Assembly (NCBI GenBank): GCA_900315545.1
Contig: OMZM01000004.1
Location: 62,001-126,000 of the forward strand
Direction of reading: 5' to 3'
DNA: 64,000 bases
From: an uncultured Prevotella sp.
Lineage (GTDB): Bacteria > Bacteroidota > Bacteroidia > Bacteroidales > Bacteroidaceae
How positions within the stretch are numbered: position 1 is the stretch's first letter; every line of letters starts with the position of its first letter. The notes beneath the pieces are model-generated. The model worked only from the letters and a program-made list of their open reading frames with translations, did no database searches and had not been told where the DNA came from. A program made the position numbers and the translations under genes. This document shows positions 34,986-43,625 of this stretch, one piece after another.

Positions 34986-37388
34986 TTAAAATTCAAACAA
35001 AATACGGGCATTTATTTGCCTTCCTGTCAGGTAATTTGGCACGGCGTACTGATGATTTGTTACGTCAGTTATCCAGTAGTATGAGTTTACGTTGTTTATT
35101 CCAAACAGGTTCAGGCAGTCTACGCCGAGCCAGATGTTTCTGAAAATGCTTTTCTTCTCACGTTTTTCATTGTCGAGCAGTCGGTAGCTCATACCGATGT
35201 CAGCACGTTTGTATGCCGGCGCACGGAAAGAATTTCTTTCCAACTCCTGATGTGGGGCAGAGAAAGGTAGACCGTCTGCGTATGCAAGTTTCAGCGACAT
35301 TTTCCATCGATCGGTACCAGGGAAGTAGTCGGTAAAGAACAGGTTGAGCGCATAGCGCTGGTCTGTCGGCAACGGTATGCTGACTCCGTTCAGCTTCATG
35401 CTTGTATTCATGAACGAGAAACTTACCCATGAATCGGTGCCTGGAACAAATTCGCCATACAGTTTCAGGTCAATTCCCATAGTGTGTCCTGTGGCTTCGT
35501 TTGTACCGTAGTAGACAACCTTCACGTTGTTGACACTGTATGGCACAAGATTCGACAGTGCCTTATAGTATGTCTCGGCTGTAAACTTGTAGTTGCGCTC
35601 CTTCATCTTAAACTTATAGTCGAATGCTGCGATGAAATGTATGGAGCGTTGGCTTTTTATTTTTTCGTTCAGTTTCGCAAATGTTACGCCGTTTATTGTT
35701 GTCGTGTCGCGCAGTTCCTTGAAGAATGGCGACTGGTAGTACAGTCCAGATGCAAATCTAAACATCATGTTTTTGTTGAATGCAGGCGTTATCTGCAATG
35801 ATACGCGTGGCGAAACGATAGATTCCTTGTTGTAGCTCCAATGGCTGAAACGCACACCATAGTTGAGTGCGAACTGTGTTGCGCCACCTCTCGACTTAAA
35901 CCTATAAGTGTCTTGAATGTACGACTCAAATCTATTGGCTTTCAGTTCGTTGCGTGCTTTAAGCGAATATATCATCTTCAGGTCGTATCCCGTGTGTGGT
36001 ATGCTGTATCCGGCAGAGTCGCGCATCTCGTATTCGCGGCTGTTTTCAACTATCTTTTCAAACCTGTAAGACAGTCCTACCTGTATGTTGTGGTTCTTTG
36101 GCTTATGGTTGTAGACCAGCTTGAATGTCTCCACATTTGCCTTCAGATAGTTTCGGGCATGTTCCATATATGTGCCAACGCCGAGATTTTCGCTTGTTTC
36201 GGTTTGTGTCAGCCAGTATTGTCCCTGTATGTCGTAGGTTTCCTTTTCCTTTGTATAGAACGCGCTGGCAATGAGCGACAGCGAAGTCCGGTCTGTAATG
36301 TTGCGTGTGATGTTCAGCGTACCGAAGTATGTGCGGAACAAATCCTTTTCCTTACCGTCAAAATAGACGCGGAACGACTTTACGTTTTCCAGTGTTCCGA
36401 AGTTTGTTTCCCTGTCTTCTGGTTCGAAGTTATAGTGATTTTCCGATATGTTTCCTATGAAGTCGATCGTCCATCGCTTGTTTGGTCGGAAACTCATGTA
36501 AGTCTGGTAGTCGAGGAAGTTAGGATTGTATTCTCCATTTGTTTCCAGAGAGCCAAGCAGATAGCGGTTGGTCTTGTATCTGACGCCGTTGAGCCATGAG
36601 AATTTCTTTGTTCCAATTCCTGCGTATGCACTTGTACCGAGCAGGCTGGCAGACAGTGTTCCTTCGAATACGGTCTTCTTTCCGTATGCCGGTTGCAGGC
36701 GCTTGTATGTAATGTCGAGTGCCGACGACATCTTGTCGCCGTATTTTGCATCAAATCCGCCAGTAGAGAAGTTTATCTGCCTAACCATGTCTGGGTTTAT
36801 CACAGACAGTCCTTCCTGCTGTCCGCTTCTGACAAGGAACGGGCGATAGACTTCCACGTCGTTGATGTAGACGCTGTTTTCATCGAAAGAGCCGCCCCTG
36901 ACGTTGTATTGCGATGACAGCTCGCTGTGTGTCGACACGCCTGCCTGTCCCTGTATGAGTTCCTCTACTGCGTTTCCCGTTGCCGACGGCATGGTCTTCA
37001 TGTCCTTAGTATCTATGGTCTGCACCTGTCCCACGAGTTTGCGGTCGGCAACGATTTCCACTTCGTCGAGGTCGGTGTCGCTGAACAGTTGTATCTGCAA
37101 TGTCTGCTTGCCTTTCGGGTTGCGAAGTATGCGCGTCTTGGTTTTGTAGCCTATCATGGAGTATCTCACCACTACGCTGTCTTCCGACTGCAATTCTATG
37201 GAGTATTCTCCCTTTAGGTTAGTCATCGTCATCTTGCCTTGATTTACTACTGCCACGTTGACCAACTCTATCGGGTTGTTATCTGTATCGCTTACCTTGC
37301 CTTGCAAAGTAAATGTCTGCGCGCTCAATTCTACATGGCTCAGGACCATGAATATTGTCAATACCGAAGTGATAATTATTCTTTTCAT
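34986..37388 (-). CDS. TonB-dependent outer-membrane receptor
   Basis: This 800-residue receptor has a signal peptide (MKRIIITSVLTIFMVLS...), a carboxypeptidase-like regulatory domain (about 27-110, GKVSDTDNNPIELVNVAV), a plug domain with the family pattern VEELIQGQAGVSTH and NVRGGSFDENSVYIN, and a long beta-barrel ending in ARILFEF with a terminal Phe. It imports a substrate across the outer membrane using TonB energy. No SusD partner is adjacent, so it is not a classic SusC/D pair. The substrate is unknown. Confidence 0.93.
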   Translation of the reverse strand: MKRIIITSVLTIFMVLSHVELSAQTFTLQGKVSDTDNNPIELVNVAVVNQGKMTMTNLKGEYSIELQSEDSVVVRYSMIGYKTKTRILRNPKGKQTLQIQLFSDTDLDEVEIVADRKLVGQVQTIDTKDMKTMPSATGNAVEELIQGQAGVSTHSELSSQYNVRGGSFDENSVYINDVEVYRPFLVRSGQQEGLSVINPDMVRQINFSTGGFDAKYGDKMSSALDITYKRLQPAYGKKTVFEGTLSASLLGTSAYAGIGTKKFSWLNGVRYKTNRYLLGSLETNGEYNPNFLDYQTYMSFRPNKRWTIDFIGNISENHYNFEPEDRETNFGTLENVKSFRVYFDGKEKDLFRTYFGTLNITRNITDRTSLSLIASAFYTKEKETYDIQGQYWLTQTETSENLGVGTYMEHARNYLKANVETFKLVYNHKPKNHNIQVGLSYRFEKIVENSREYEMRDSAGYSIPHTGYDLKMIYSLKARNELKANRFESYIQDTYRFKSRGGATQFALNYGVRFSHWSYNKESIVSPRVSLQITPAFNKNMMFRFASGLYYQSPFFKELRDTTTINGVTFAKLNEKIKSQRSIHFIAAFDYKFKMKERNYKFTAETYYKALSNLVPYSVNNVKVVYYGTNEATGHTMGIDLKLYGEFVPGTDSWVSFSFMNTSMKLNGVSIPLPTDQRYALNLFFTDYFPGTDRWKMSLKLAYADGLPFSAPHQELERNSFRAPAYKRADIGMSYRLLDNEKREKKSIFRNIWLGVDCLNLFGINNVNSYYWITDVTNHQYAVPNYLTGRQINARILFEF

Positions 37389-37448
37389 TATACAATATAA
37401 CGAGTTTTTTCCGTTATTATTGTAATAAGTACATACAAAGTTTGCACT

Positions 37449-38567
37449 ATGGGTAGTAATAGACGAAAATATATCGTGGCAGCAGACTCATTCAAAAGCT
37501 GCATGAATACGTTTGAAGTTGAATCGGCAATCAGCAGAGCCATACGCGCAGCTGACGCTAATGCCGATGTTGTTTGCATTCCTGTGTCGGATGGTGGAGA
37601 AGGATTTTTACAGGCATATTCGTCGCTGACGGAATGCAGGTTTGAAGAATGCGGTTGCCATGATCCTCTGATGAGAAGAATTAAAGCCTGTTATGGCGTC
37701 TGCAATAACGGTTATACTGTTATAGAAACTGCTTTATCGTGCGGAATTAACCTATTGGAAGAAAATGAGTTAAACGCACTCGTTGCAACGTCGTATGGAG
37801 TAGGGGAGATGCTTGCCGATGCCATCAGAAAAGGACACGAAAAGCTGTTGGTCGGACTGGGTGGAAGTGCTACGAGCGACTGTGGTCTCGGAATGCTGAA
37901 AGCACTCATAGACAAGTTCTGTCCGAACAAGACTATTTACGATTTGCAAGACTACTTCGCTGAGCAACATCCAGAATTGTCTATCACGATAGCGTGCGAT
38001 GTCGATGCAGTTTTATATGGCGATAGGGGAGCTGCTTACATGTTTGGAACGCAGAAAGGGGCTGGCGACGATATGAAAAAACTGCTCGACAGGAGGGCTG
38101 AAACATTTGCAGAAATGGCTGCAAAGAGGATGAAAACCGACATGTCTATGCGTTCTGGAGCCGGTGCCGCCGGTGGACTGGGCTATGCTTTCATGCAGTT
38201 TCTCAATGCAAAAGTTGTCTCTGGCATCGACGTGCTACTGAAAGCTGCCGATTTTACTGATAAACTGAAAGATGCAAATCTTGTTATCACAGGAGAAGGA
38301 CGTGCTGACAGGCAAACCGTACTTGGCAAGGCTGCATACGGAATAATGAAAACGGCTGAGCAACAGTCTGTTGCAACGCTTCTCATTGCCGGACAGATTG
38401 AAGATGAACAGCTGCTGCGCGATGCAGGATTTAAATATGTTATACCTATTAATAATAAGGTATATATAGACAAAAACAAGAATATTATTACTGATAAGGA
38501 CTATAATTCGCAGCGAATATTTGAAATTGTAAGCAATTTTGTTAATTCGTCAGATTTCGACTTATAG
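37449..38567 (+). CDS. glycerate kinase
   Basis: This 372-residue enzyme of the glycerate kinase (GckA/GlxK) type phosphorylates D-glycerate. Family motifs are ADSFKSCMNTFEVESAI at the start, PVSDGGEGFL, VGLGGSATSDCGLG and the VITGEGRADRQTVLGKA segment near 280. Length is typical. It stands alone, divergent from the TonB receptor. It could act after the hydroxypyruvate reductase-like enzyme at 3107 in serine/glycerate metabolism, which is an inference from activity alone. Confidence 0.93.
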   Translation: MGSNRRKYIVAADSFKSCMNTFEVESAISRAIRAADANADVVCIPVSDGGEGFLQAYSSLTECRFEECGCHDPLMRRIKACYGVCNNGYTVIETALSCGINLLEENELNALVATSYGVGEMLADAIRKGHEKLLVGLGGSATSDCGLGMLKALIDKFCPNKTIYDLQDYFAEQHPELSITIACDVDAVLYGDRGAAYMFGTQKGAGDDMKKLLDRRAETFAEMAAKRMKTDMSMRSGAGAAGGLGYAFMQFLNAKVVSGIDVLLKAADFTDKLKDANLVITGEGRADRQTVLGKAAYGIMKTAEQQSVATLLIAGQIEDEQLLRDAGFKYVIPINNKVYIDKNKNIITDKDYNSQRIFEIVSNFVNSSDFDL

Positions 38568-38623
38568 AATTTCACAAATATCGGTCATAATAAATATTAT
38601 TTCAGATATTCATGCTGAACACA
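38568..38623. other. short spacer before repeat copy 3
   Basis: The gap from the glycerate kinase stop to the repeat holds no recognisable feature. From 39036 to 39205 the sequence is strongly AT-rich, with no ORF or hairpin of note. Confidence 0.4.
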
Positions 38624-39035
38624 CAGCAAATACCGTGCCAAACTTGTCAGTATTTTCTTTCAAGCCGAAAAACGATGAAAAATTTTGACAGGGAAAAACT
38701 CTCCAAATAGACGCGGAACAGCCTACGAAAGTGCCAAAATATGCAAAAATCACTCTCAAATATGCGTGTTAAAAATGTCAAAGAGCATGTTTGAGGCAGG
38801 TAACGGCATGTTTTCGTGCGATTACAGTTAAGCCGTCATATCGTTACAGAGTATTTGTAAGGGTGTGACGGAGTATCTGTAATAGGATTACAAGATGCTT
38901 GTAAAAATCCTGTAATCCATATTTGAGAGTCAAGGCGTTAACAGTCAGCGACTTAGACAACAAGCGAAAATACTCGCGTATTTACCGAAAAATATTTCGG
39001 AACGACTTTCGCGGGCATTCTCGCGAAACTAAACG
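38624..39035 (+). repeat. dispersed intergenic repeat, copy 3 (type A)
   Basis: This copy is very similar to copy 1 over its full length, including the TAAGCCGTCATATCGTTACA block, the GATTACA/TGTAATC hairpin, the CCGAAA/TTTCGG hairpin and the 3' block with ACGACTTTCGCGGG. It lies between convergent genes. Confidence 0.88.
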
Positions 39036-39205
39036 ACCCCAAATTTGATTATATCTTTTTATGGACAATACAACATCTGAAATACAATTATCATTTTCTT
39101 TACTTATTAAAATATGTTGTTTAAAATCACATAATCGACATTATGATAAATAAAATGTATGATAATTTTATTATTATTATTATATTTGAAATTATTGACA
39201 TGAAC

Positions 39206-39850
39206 CTACTTCTTTCTTATTACTGCATGTAGTTTAAAACCTTTGCGTTGCTCGAAAGACTCAAACGTAAGACCTGCTCTGTCGCAAAGTGTTTGCAGTT
39301 CTTTACGATTATAGCAATGCACGTCTCCATAGCCAAACAAATTCAGCAAAGGCATTTCTATTTTGTTCACAAACCAATGAATAATTCCGTTGCCGACTGT
39401 CATGTCTCGCAGAATAAATCTACCGTTTTCACGCAGACAACGCTTTACGTTATTTAGAAATAATAACGGATTTGGATAGTGATGAAAGCTTTGTGAGCAT
39501 ATAATTACATCAAAAGAACGGTCTTCAAAAGGCAGATTTTCACAGTCTCCACATATAAATGTTGTGTTCGGAAGTTTTTTGTTCTTCGCAATTTCAATCA
39601 TCTTTGGAGTAATGTCTATGCCTGTAAAGTGTGCATCGGGATATGCTTCAACAAGCAGCGAAATCATTGGTGCAGTGCCACATCCTGCATCTAGCAAGTC
39701 TGTAAACGGCTCTTTCCTTATCTCTTCAAGTATGTCTGGATAATCTTTCTTACATATATTATATACTCCGGCGTTATTGCTTTCATACTTATCTGCCGCC
39801 TTAGTAAATTCGTTTACAGATATTCTTTTAAAATCATCCGATTTATTCAT
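39206..39850 (-). CDS. class I SAM-dependent methyltransferase
   Basis: This 214-residue methyltransferase has the SAM motif LLDAGCGTAPM, the acidic strand end FTGIDITPKMI, and the CGDCENLPF and FDVIICSQSFHHY motifs seen in the UbiE/Coq5-like Methyltransf_11 group. Its substrate could be a small molecule or a quinone precursor; I cannot decide. It stands alone between repeat copy 3 and tRNA-Thr. Confidence 0.85.
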   Translation of the reverse strand: MNKSDDFKRISVNEFTKAADKYESNNAGVYNICKKDYPDILEEIRKEPFTDLLDAGCGTAPMISLLVEAYPDAHFTGIDITPKMIEIAKNKKLPNTTFICGDCENLPFEDRSFDVIICSQSFHHYPNPLLFLNNVKRCLRENGRFILRDMTVGNGIIHWFVNKIEMPLLNLFGYGDVHCYNRKELQTLCDRAGLTFESFEQRKGFKLHAVIRKK

Positions 39851-39921
39851 GGTTATAAAAATTATGATTTGGGTACAAAAATACGACTAATAAAAATATG
39901 GTGCAATACCTAAATATTAGT

Positions 39922-39958
39922 AAAAAAAAAAATAGAGAGTCCTTTCGGAACTCTCTAT
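39922..39958 (-). terminator. terminator of the SRP RNA/tRNA-Thr transcript
   Basis: On the minus strand the stem ATAGAGAGTTCC/GGACTCTCTAT with a GAAA loop is followed by a run of about nine T residues. Confidence 0.85.
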
Positions 39959-39971
39959 CTGCTTGTTTTAG

Positions 39972-40045
39972 AGCCTCTTGTCGGATTCGAACCAACGACC
40001 CCGAGATTACAAATCACGTGCTCTGGCCAACTGAGCTAAAGAGGC
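39972..40045 (-). tRNA. tRNA-Thr (TGT)
   Basis: The 74-nt cloverleaf on the minus strand has acceptor GCCTCTT/AAGAGGC, anticodon loop TTTGTAA with TGT, and T-arm GGTTCGAATCC. It follows the SRP RNA by 4 bp. Confidence 0.93.
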
Positions 40046-40049
40046 AGGC

Positions 40050-40146
40050 GGGCAAGCTGTCTGTATCGCGCCGCTACAACCAAACTACCTTTGCTACGTT
40101 CCCGTCCTGGAGGATTCGAAGGGAGCTGGCCGTACAGGACTTGCCC
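40050..40146 (-). ncRNA. ffs: signal recognition particle RNA (small bacterial type)
   Basis: On the minus strand this 97-nt RNA is closed by GGGCAAG at the 5' end and CTTGCCC at the 3' end. The apical SRP domain carries CAGGACGGGAACGTAGCAA, which contains the GGAA-type tetraloop and the conserved internal-loop AGCA expected of helix 8. It partners with Ffh to target membrane proteins. It appears to be co-transcribed with the tRNA-Thr just downstream. A -7-like box (TACTTTTG on the minus strand, 40162-40169) lies upstream. Confidence 0.88.
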
Positions 40147-40161
40147 ATGTTTTTCGGGTTG

Positions 40162-40169
40162 CAAAAGTA
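40162..40169 (-). promoter_or_regulatory. -7 box for the SRP RNA/tRNA-Thr transcript
   Basis: TACTTTTG on the minus strand is identical to the tRNA-Arg -7 box, 15 bp upstream of the RNA 5' end. Confidence 0.6.
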
Positions 40170-40275
40170 CAATATATTTTTCAATTAGAGCGTATGTATA
40201 ATGATAAATTTAAATACTTTAACAAATAAATCTGTTTATAATTGCTAAATCTACGACTAATTGATATTTTTTTTG

Positions 40276-40283
40276 TACTTTTG
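40276..40283 (+). promoter_or_regulatory. -7 box of the DUF4199-glycosyltransferase operon
   Basis: TACTTTTG matches TAnnTTTG, 46 bp before the ATG at 40330. The -33 region is not convincing. Confidence 0.5.
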
Positions 40284-40329
40284 CATTCTATAATATAAAT
40301 ATGTGTAATTGTACAGTCAAAAAATAAAA

Positions 40330-40884
40330 ATGGACGAATCGTTTAAGGAGAAACTGATACAGCTGAAAGCATACGCACGTATAGACGGACTGATAGTTGG
40401 TGCCGTGATGTGCCTAAGTTTTGCATGTATGTTGGCAGGATTTAGGAACGGCATAATGAGCATGTTTTCTTTTGTGCTTATGCTAAGTGTTGCATTTACA
40501 GCTTATTACCTTACAGTAAGGTTTCGTAACAAGATACTGAATGGCAATATTTCGTTCAGGCGCGCATACGCCTATTGCCTTTACGGCATGCTCTACGGCG
40601 CACTGTTGCTTGCCGCTTTTCAGCTGATTTACTTCCAATGGTTTGACAATGGATACTTTGTCAGCCAGTATATCAGCATACTTCAGGAGCCCGTAAACAA
40701 AGACGTGTTTGCCCAAGCCGGTATTAAGGATGCCGAAATAAAGGAAATTGTAGCATTGTTGACCCAGATGCGCCCTATTGACATGACTATACAGTTTCTG
40801 ACTACAAACATATTCCTGTCGGCAGTAGTCAGTATTGTAATAGCGTTATTTGCCCGGTCGGCAGATCGGAAACATGAGATTTAG
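40330..40884 (+). CDS. DUF4199 membrane protein
   Basis: This 184-residue membrane protein has about four hydrophobic segments (around AVMCLSFACMLAGF, MFSFVLMLSVAFTAYY, YGALLLAAFQLIYF and FLSAVVSIVIALF). It fits the DUF4199 family, whose function is unknown. I use the ATG at 40330 instead of an upstream TTG. It precedes a glycosyltransferase by 35 bp; this pairing is common in Bacteroidales and suggests a link with lipid-linked sugar transfer. Confidence 0.82.
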   Translation: MDESFKEKLIQLKAYARIDGLIVGAVMCLSFACMLAGFRNGIMSMFSFVLMLSVAFTAYYLTVRFRNKILNGNISFRRAYAYCLYGMLYGALLLAAFQLIYFQWFDNGYFVSQYISILQEPVNKDVFAQAGIKDAEIKEIVALLTQMRPIDMTIQFLTTNIFLSAVVSIVIALFARSADRKHEI

Positions 40885-40919
40885 AACAAAAAATAAAAAA
40901 ACTAAAATAACAATCAGGT

Positions 40920-41885
40920 ATGGATATTTCCGTTATAGTACCTCTGTTCAATGAGGAAGAATCGTTGCCAGAGCTTTTTGCATGGATAAAAAGAGTAATG
41001 TCGGAACATGGCTTCAGCTATGAAGTAATCTTCGTAAATGATGGTTCTACCGACAGGTCGTGGGATGTTATTGACGATTTGTGCAGGCAGAATGCAGAAG
41101 CCAAAGGCATAAAGTTCCGCAGGAATTATGGCAAGAGCCCTGCCCTATTCTGTGGTTTCAAAGAAGCTAAAGGCGACGTAGTTATCACTATGGATGCAGA
41201 CTTGCAGGATTCGCCCGACGAAATACCGGAACTCTACAGGATGGTAAAGGAAGACGGCTACGACTTGGTATCGGGTTACAAGCAGAAACGATATGACCCA
41301 CTGTCGAAAACTATACCTACAAAACTGTTTAACGCTACAGCCCGCAAAATCAGTGGCATAAAAAATCTTCACGATTTCAACTGCGGCTTGAAAGCATACA
41401 GGCATGATGTTGTGAAAAACATAGAGGTATATGGAGAAATGCACAGGTATATACCATATCTTGCAAAGAATGCCGGCTTTACGAAGATTGGCGAAAAGGT
41501 GGTTCATCATCAGGCACGCAAATATGGAAAGTCAAAGTTTGGACTCAATAGATTTATCAATGGTTATCTTGACCTGATAACGCTTTGGTTCTTAGGGTCA
41601 TTCGGACGCAAGCCAATGCACGTTTTCGGTTTTCTCGGAAGCATAATGTTCATACTTGGATTTGTAGCCGTTGTAATCATCGGTATCGACAAACTGATAG
41701 CACTTTCGCATGGCATACCGCAGCGACTTATAACCGACAGTCCATATTTCTACATATCGCTGACAACAATGATGATAGGAACACAGCTTTTCATAGCAGG
41801 TTTCTTGGGCGACCTGATATCGCGTTCGTCGCAGGGAAGAAATGACTATCAGATTGAGAAAACACTGAAAACGGAGAACATTTAA
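40920..41885 (+). CDS. family 2 glycosyltransferase (polyprenyl-phosphate type)
   Basis: This 321-residue GT2 enzyme has VIVPLFNEEESLPEL at the start, the DGSTD motif, a DAD-type metal site (TMDADLQDSPDE) and two C-terminal transmembrane helices (VFGFLGSIMFILGFVAVVIIG and another after 275). This layout is that of dolichol/undecaprenyl-phosphate sugar transferases such as GtrB. It likely loads a sugar onto undecaprenyl phosphate at the inner membrane. It lies between DUF4199 and apbE, 11 bp before the latter. Confidence 0.88.
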   Translation: MDISVIVPLFNEEESLPELFAWIKRVMSEHGFSYEVIFVNDGSTDRSWDVIDDLCRQNAEAKGIKFRRNYGKSPALFCGFKEAKGDVVITMDADLQDSPDEIPELYRMVKEDGYDLVSGYKQKRYDPLSKTIPTKLFNATARKISGIKNLHDFNCGLKAYRHDVVKNIEVYGEMHRYIPYLAKNAGFTKIGEKVVHHQARKYGKSKFGLNRFINGYLDLITLWFLGSFGRKPMHVFGFLGSIMFILGFVAVVIIGIDKLIALSHGIPQRLITDSPYFYISLTTMMIGTQLFIAGFLGDLISRSSQGRNDYQIEKTLKTENI

Positions 41886-41896
41886 CTGTTGCTGAA

Positions 41897-42925
41897 ATGT
41901 CAAAACGCATAAGTAAGCATCTCTACTGGAAAGTTCCTTTCCTGCTGTTTCTGATAATTGGCACTGTCGTAATATTACGTCAAAACCAGACTATGCCATA
42001 CCAGACAGATGAAGGTGAAATATTTGGCACATTCTACCATATAACATATCAGCATGACAGGAAACTTTCCGACGAGATTAGAAAGGTGTTGCAGGATGTT
42101 GATATGGCTATGTCGCCATTCAACAAATCCTCAATCATAACAAAAGTAAACAACAACGAAGACATTAAACTCAACGATATTTTCATAGATGTGTTTACCT
42201 TGTCGCAGCGGATATCGGCAGAAACCGCAGGCGCTTTTGACATAACGGTGGCTCCACTGGTAAACGCGTGGGGATTTGGATTTAGGAACGACATCTCCCC
42301 TACTACTTCGGCACTCGACAGCATACGGTCTTTTATTGGCTATGAAAAGGTAAGCATAAATCATGGAAGAGTAAAAAAAGATGACAATCGGATAATGCTC
42401 GATTGCAGTGCTATAGCAAAAGGATATGCCTGCGATGCTGTTGCTAAGCTCCTAAGAAACCATGACGTCAGGAACTTCATGGTGGAAATAGGAGGCGAGG
42501 TTATCACACAGGGACAGAACAGCAAGCATAATGACTGGCGAATTGGCGTTGCTGTGCCTACGGAAGAAACTTCGTCTGATGCAGAGACATTGCAGACAAT
42601 ACTGAAAGTCAGCAACTGTGCTATGGCTACAAGTGGTAACTACAGAAACTTTTACTATAAAGACGGAAAGCGATATGCACACACTATAGACCCGAAAACA
42701 TGTCTGCCAGTTCAACATAGTTTGCTGTCCGCAACAGTATTGGCACCCTCGTGTGCAATGGCAGATGCCTATGCCACTGCCTTTATGGTAATGGGTGTGG
42801 AGAAGGCAAAGGATATTTTGAACAAGCATTCGGAACTGTTGGCATATTTCATTTATAGTAACAGCAATGGCGAATATGAAGTCTGGCACTCTGAAAAAAT
42901 AAATAAAATGATTGCAGATGACTGA
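41897..42925 (+). CDS. apbE: FAD:protein FMN transferase
   Basis: This 342-residue ApbE-type enzyme attaches FMN covalently to Thr/Ser of proteins such as Nqr and Rnf subunits, in the periplasm. It has an N-terminal signal-anchor (VPFLLFLIIGTVVILRQ). Motifs include FDITVAPLVNAWGF, DCSAIAKGYACDAV, MVEIGGEV and CAMATSGNYRNF with YAHTIDPKT. It overlaps the following regulator gene by 8 bp. Confidence 0.92.
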   Translation: MSKRISKHLYWKVPFLLFLIIGTVVILRQNQTMPYQTDEGEIFGTFYHITYQHDRKLSDEIRKVLQDVDMAMSPFNKSSIITKVNNNEDIKLNDIFIDVFTLSQRISAETAGAFDITVAPLVNAWGFGFRNDISPTTSALDSIRSFIGYEKVSINHGRVKKDDNRIMLDCSAIAKGYACDAVAKLLRNHDVRNFMVEIGGEVITQGQNSKHNDWRIGVAVPTEETSSDAETLQTILKVSNCAMATSGNYRNFYYKDGKRYAHTIDPKTCLPVQHSLLSATVLAPSCAMADAYATAFMVMGVEKAKDILNKHSELLAYFIYSNSNGEYEVWHSEKINKMIADD

Positions 42926-43613
42926 CTCGAAAAACCAACATACTATCTTTGAGCGACTCGTGTCGTTACCTTTGTTTATTGGGATGACACACGACGAGAT
43001 GAACGACATTATCGCTCATACAAAGTTGAACTTCCAAAAATATTCGTCAGGACAGCAGATAATATATGCCGATCAGCCTTGCAATGAAATAAAGATACTG
43101 ATGACGGGCAGTTTAAAGATGTATGCTGAACCAATAGACCATAGCTACAGAATGGAGGAAACAATATCTACTCCTACCCTTCTTGAGCCGGAACGACTGT
43201 TCGGACTAATGCCTCGATATGCCAACGATTACCGTTCGGAAATGAAATGCAGTATTTTGAGTATAACAAAGCAAGATGTTTTCAAGTTGTTATCGCAGTA
43301 TGAGATAATCCATTTCAATTTCATGAATATTGTGTCTACAAGGTCGCAGACAGACAGGTTGCGTCTGTGGATGCCACAACAGAGTAATATATTTAAGAAG
43401 ATTTCTTTTTTCCTGACAACACATTGCATGTATCTATCTGGCGAAAAGAAACTGACAATAACCATGCAACACCTTGCAAGGCTTATAGGCGAGAGTAGGA
43501 TAAACACGTCAGATGCCTTACATACGATGGAGAAATCTGATATCATCATTTTGCAAAGAAATGTGATAACTGTACCGTCTTTGCAGAAACTTATACAATT
43601 TTCAAACAATTAG
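42918..43613 (+). CDS. Crp/Fnr-family transcriptional regulator
   Basis: This 231-residue protein has a cyclic-nucleotide-binding-like N-terminal domain (RLVSLPLFIGMTHDEMNDII, SGQQIIYADQP, MTGSLKMYAE) and a C-terminal winged helix (KKLTITMQHLARLIGESRINTSDAL). No cysteine cluster like that of Fnr is evident. It overlaps apbE by 8 bp, so it is translationally coupled. Members of this group in Bacteroidales respond to redox or stress signals; the ligand is unknown. I start at ATG 42918, not the preceding TTG. Confidence 0.85.
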   Translation: MTDSKNQHTIFERLVSLPLFIGMTHDEMNDIIAHTKLNFQKYSSGQQIIYADQPCNEIKILMTGSLKMYAEPIDHSYRMEETISTPTLLEPERLFGLMPRYANDYRSEMKCSILSITKQDVFKLLSQYEIIHFNFMNIVSTRSQTDRLRLWMPQQSNIFKKISFFLTTHCMYLSGEKKLTITMQHLARLIGESRINTSDALHTMEKSDIIILQRNVITVPSLQKLIQFSNN

Positions 43614-43625
43614 AACATACCCTAT

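Noticed and set aside
39898-40188. 96-residue plus-strand frame
   Set aside because: It runs antisense through tRNA-Thr and SRP RNA, which are structurally certain.
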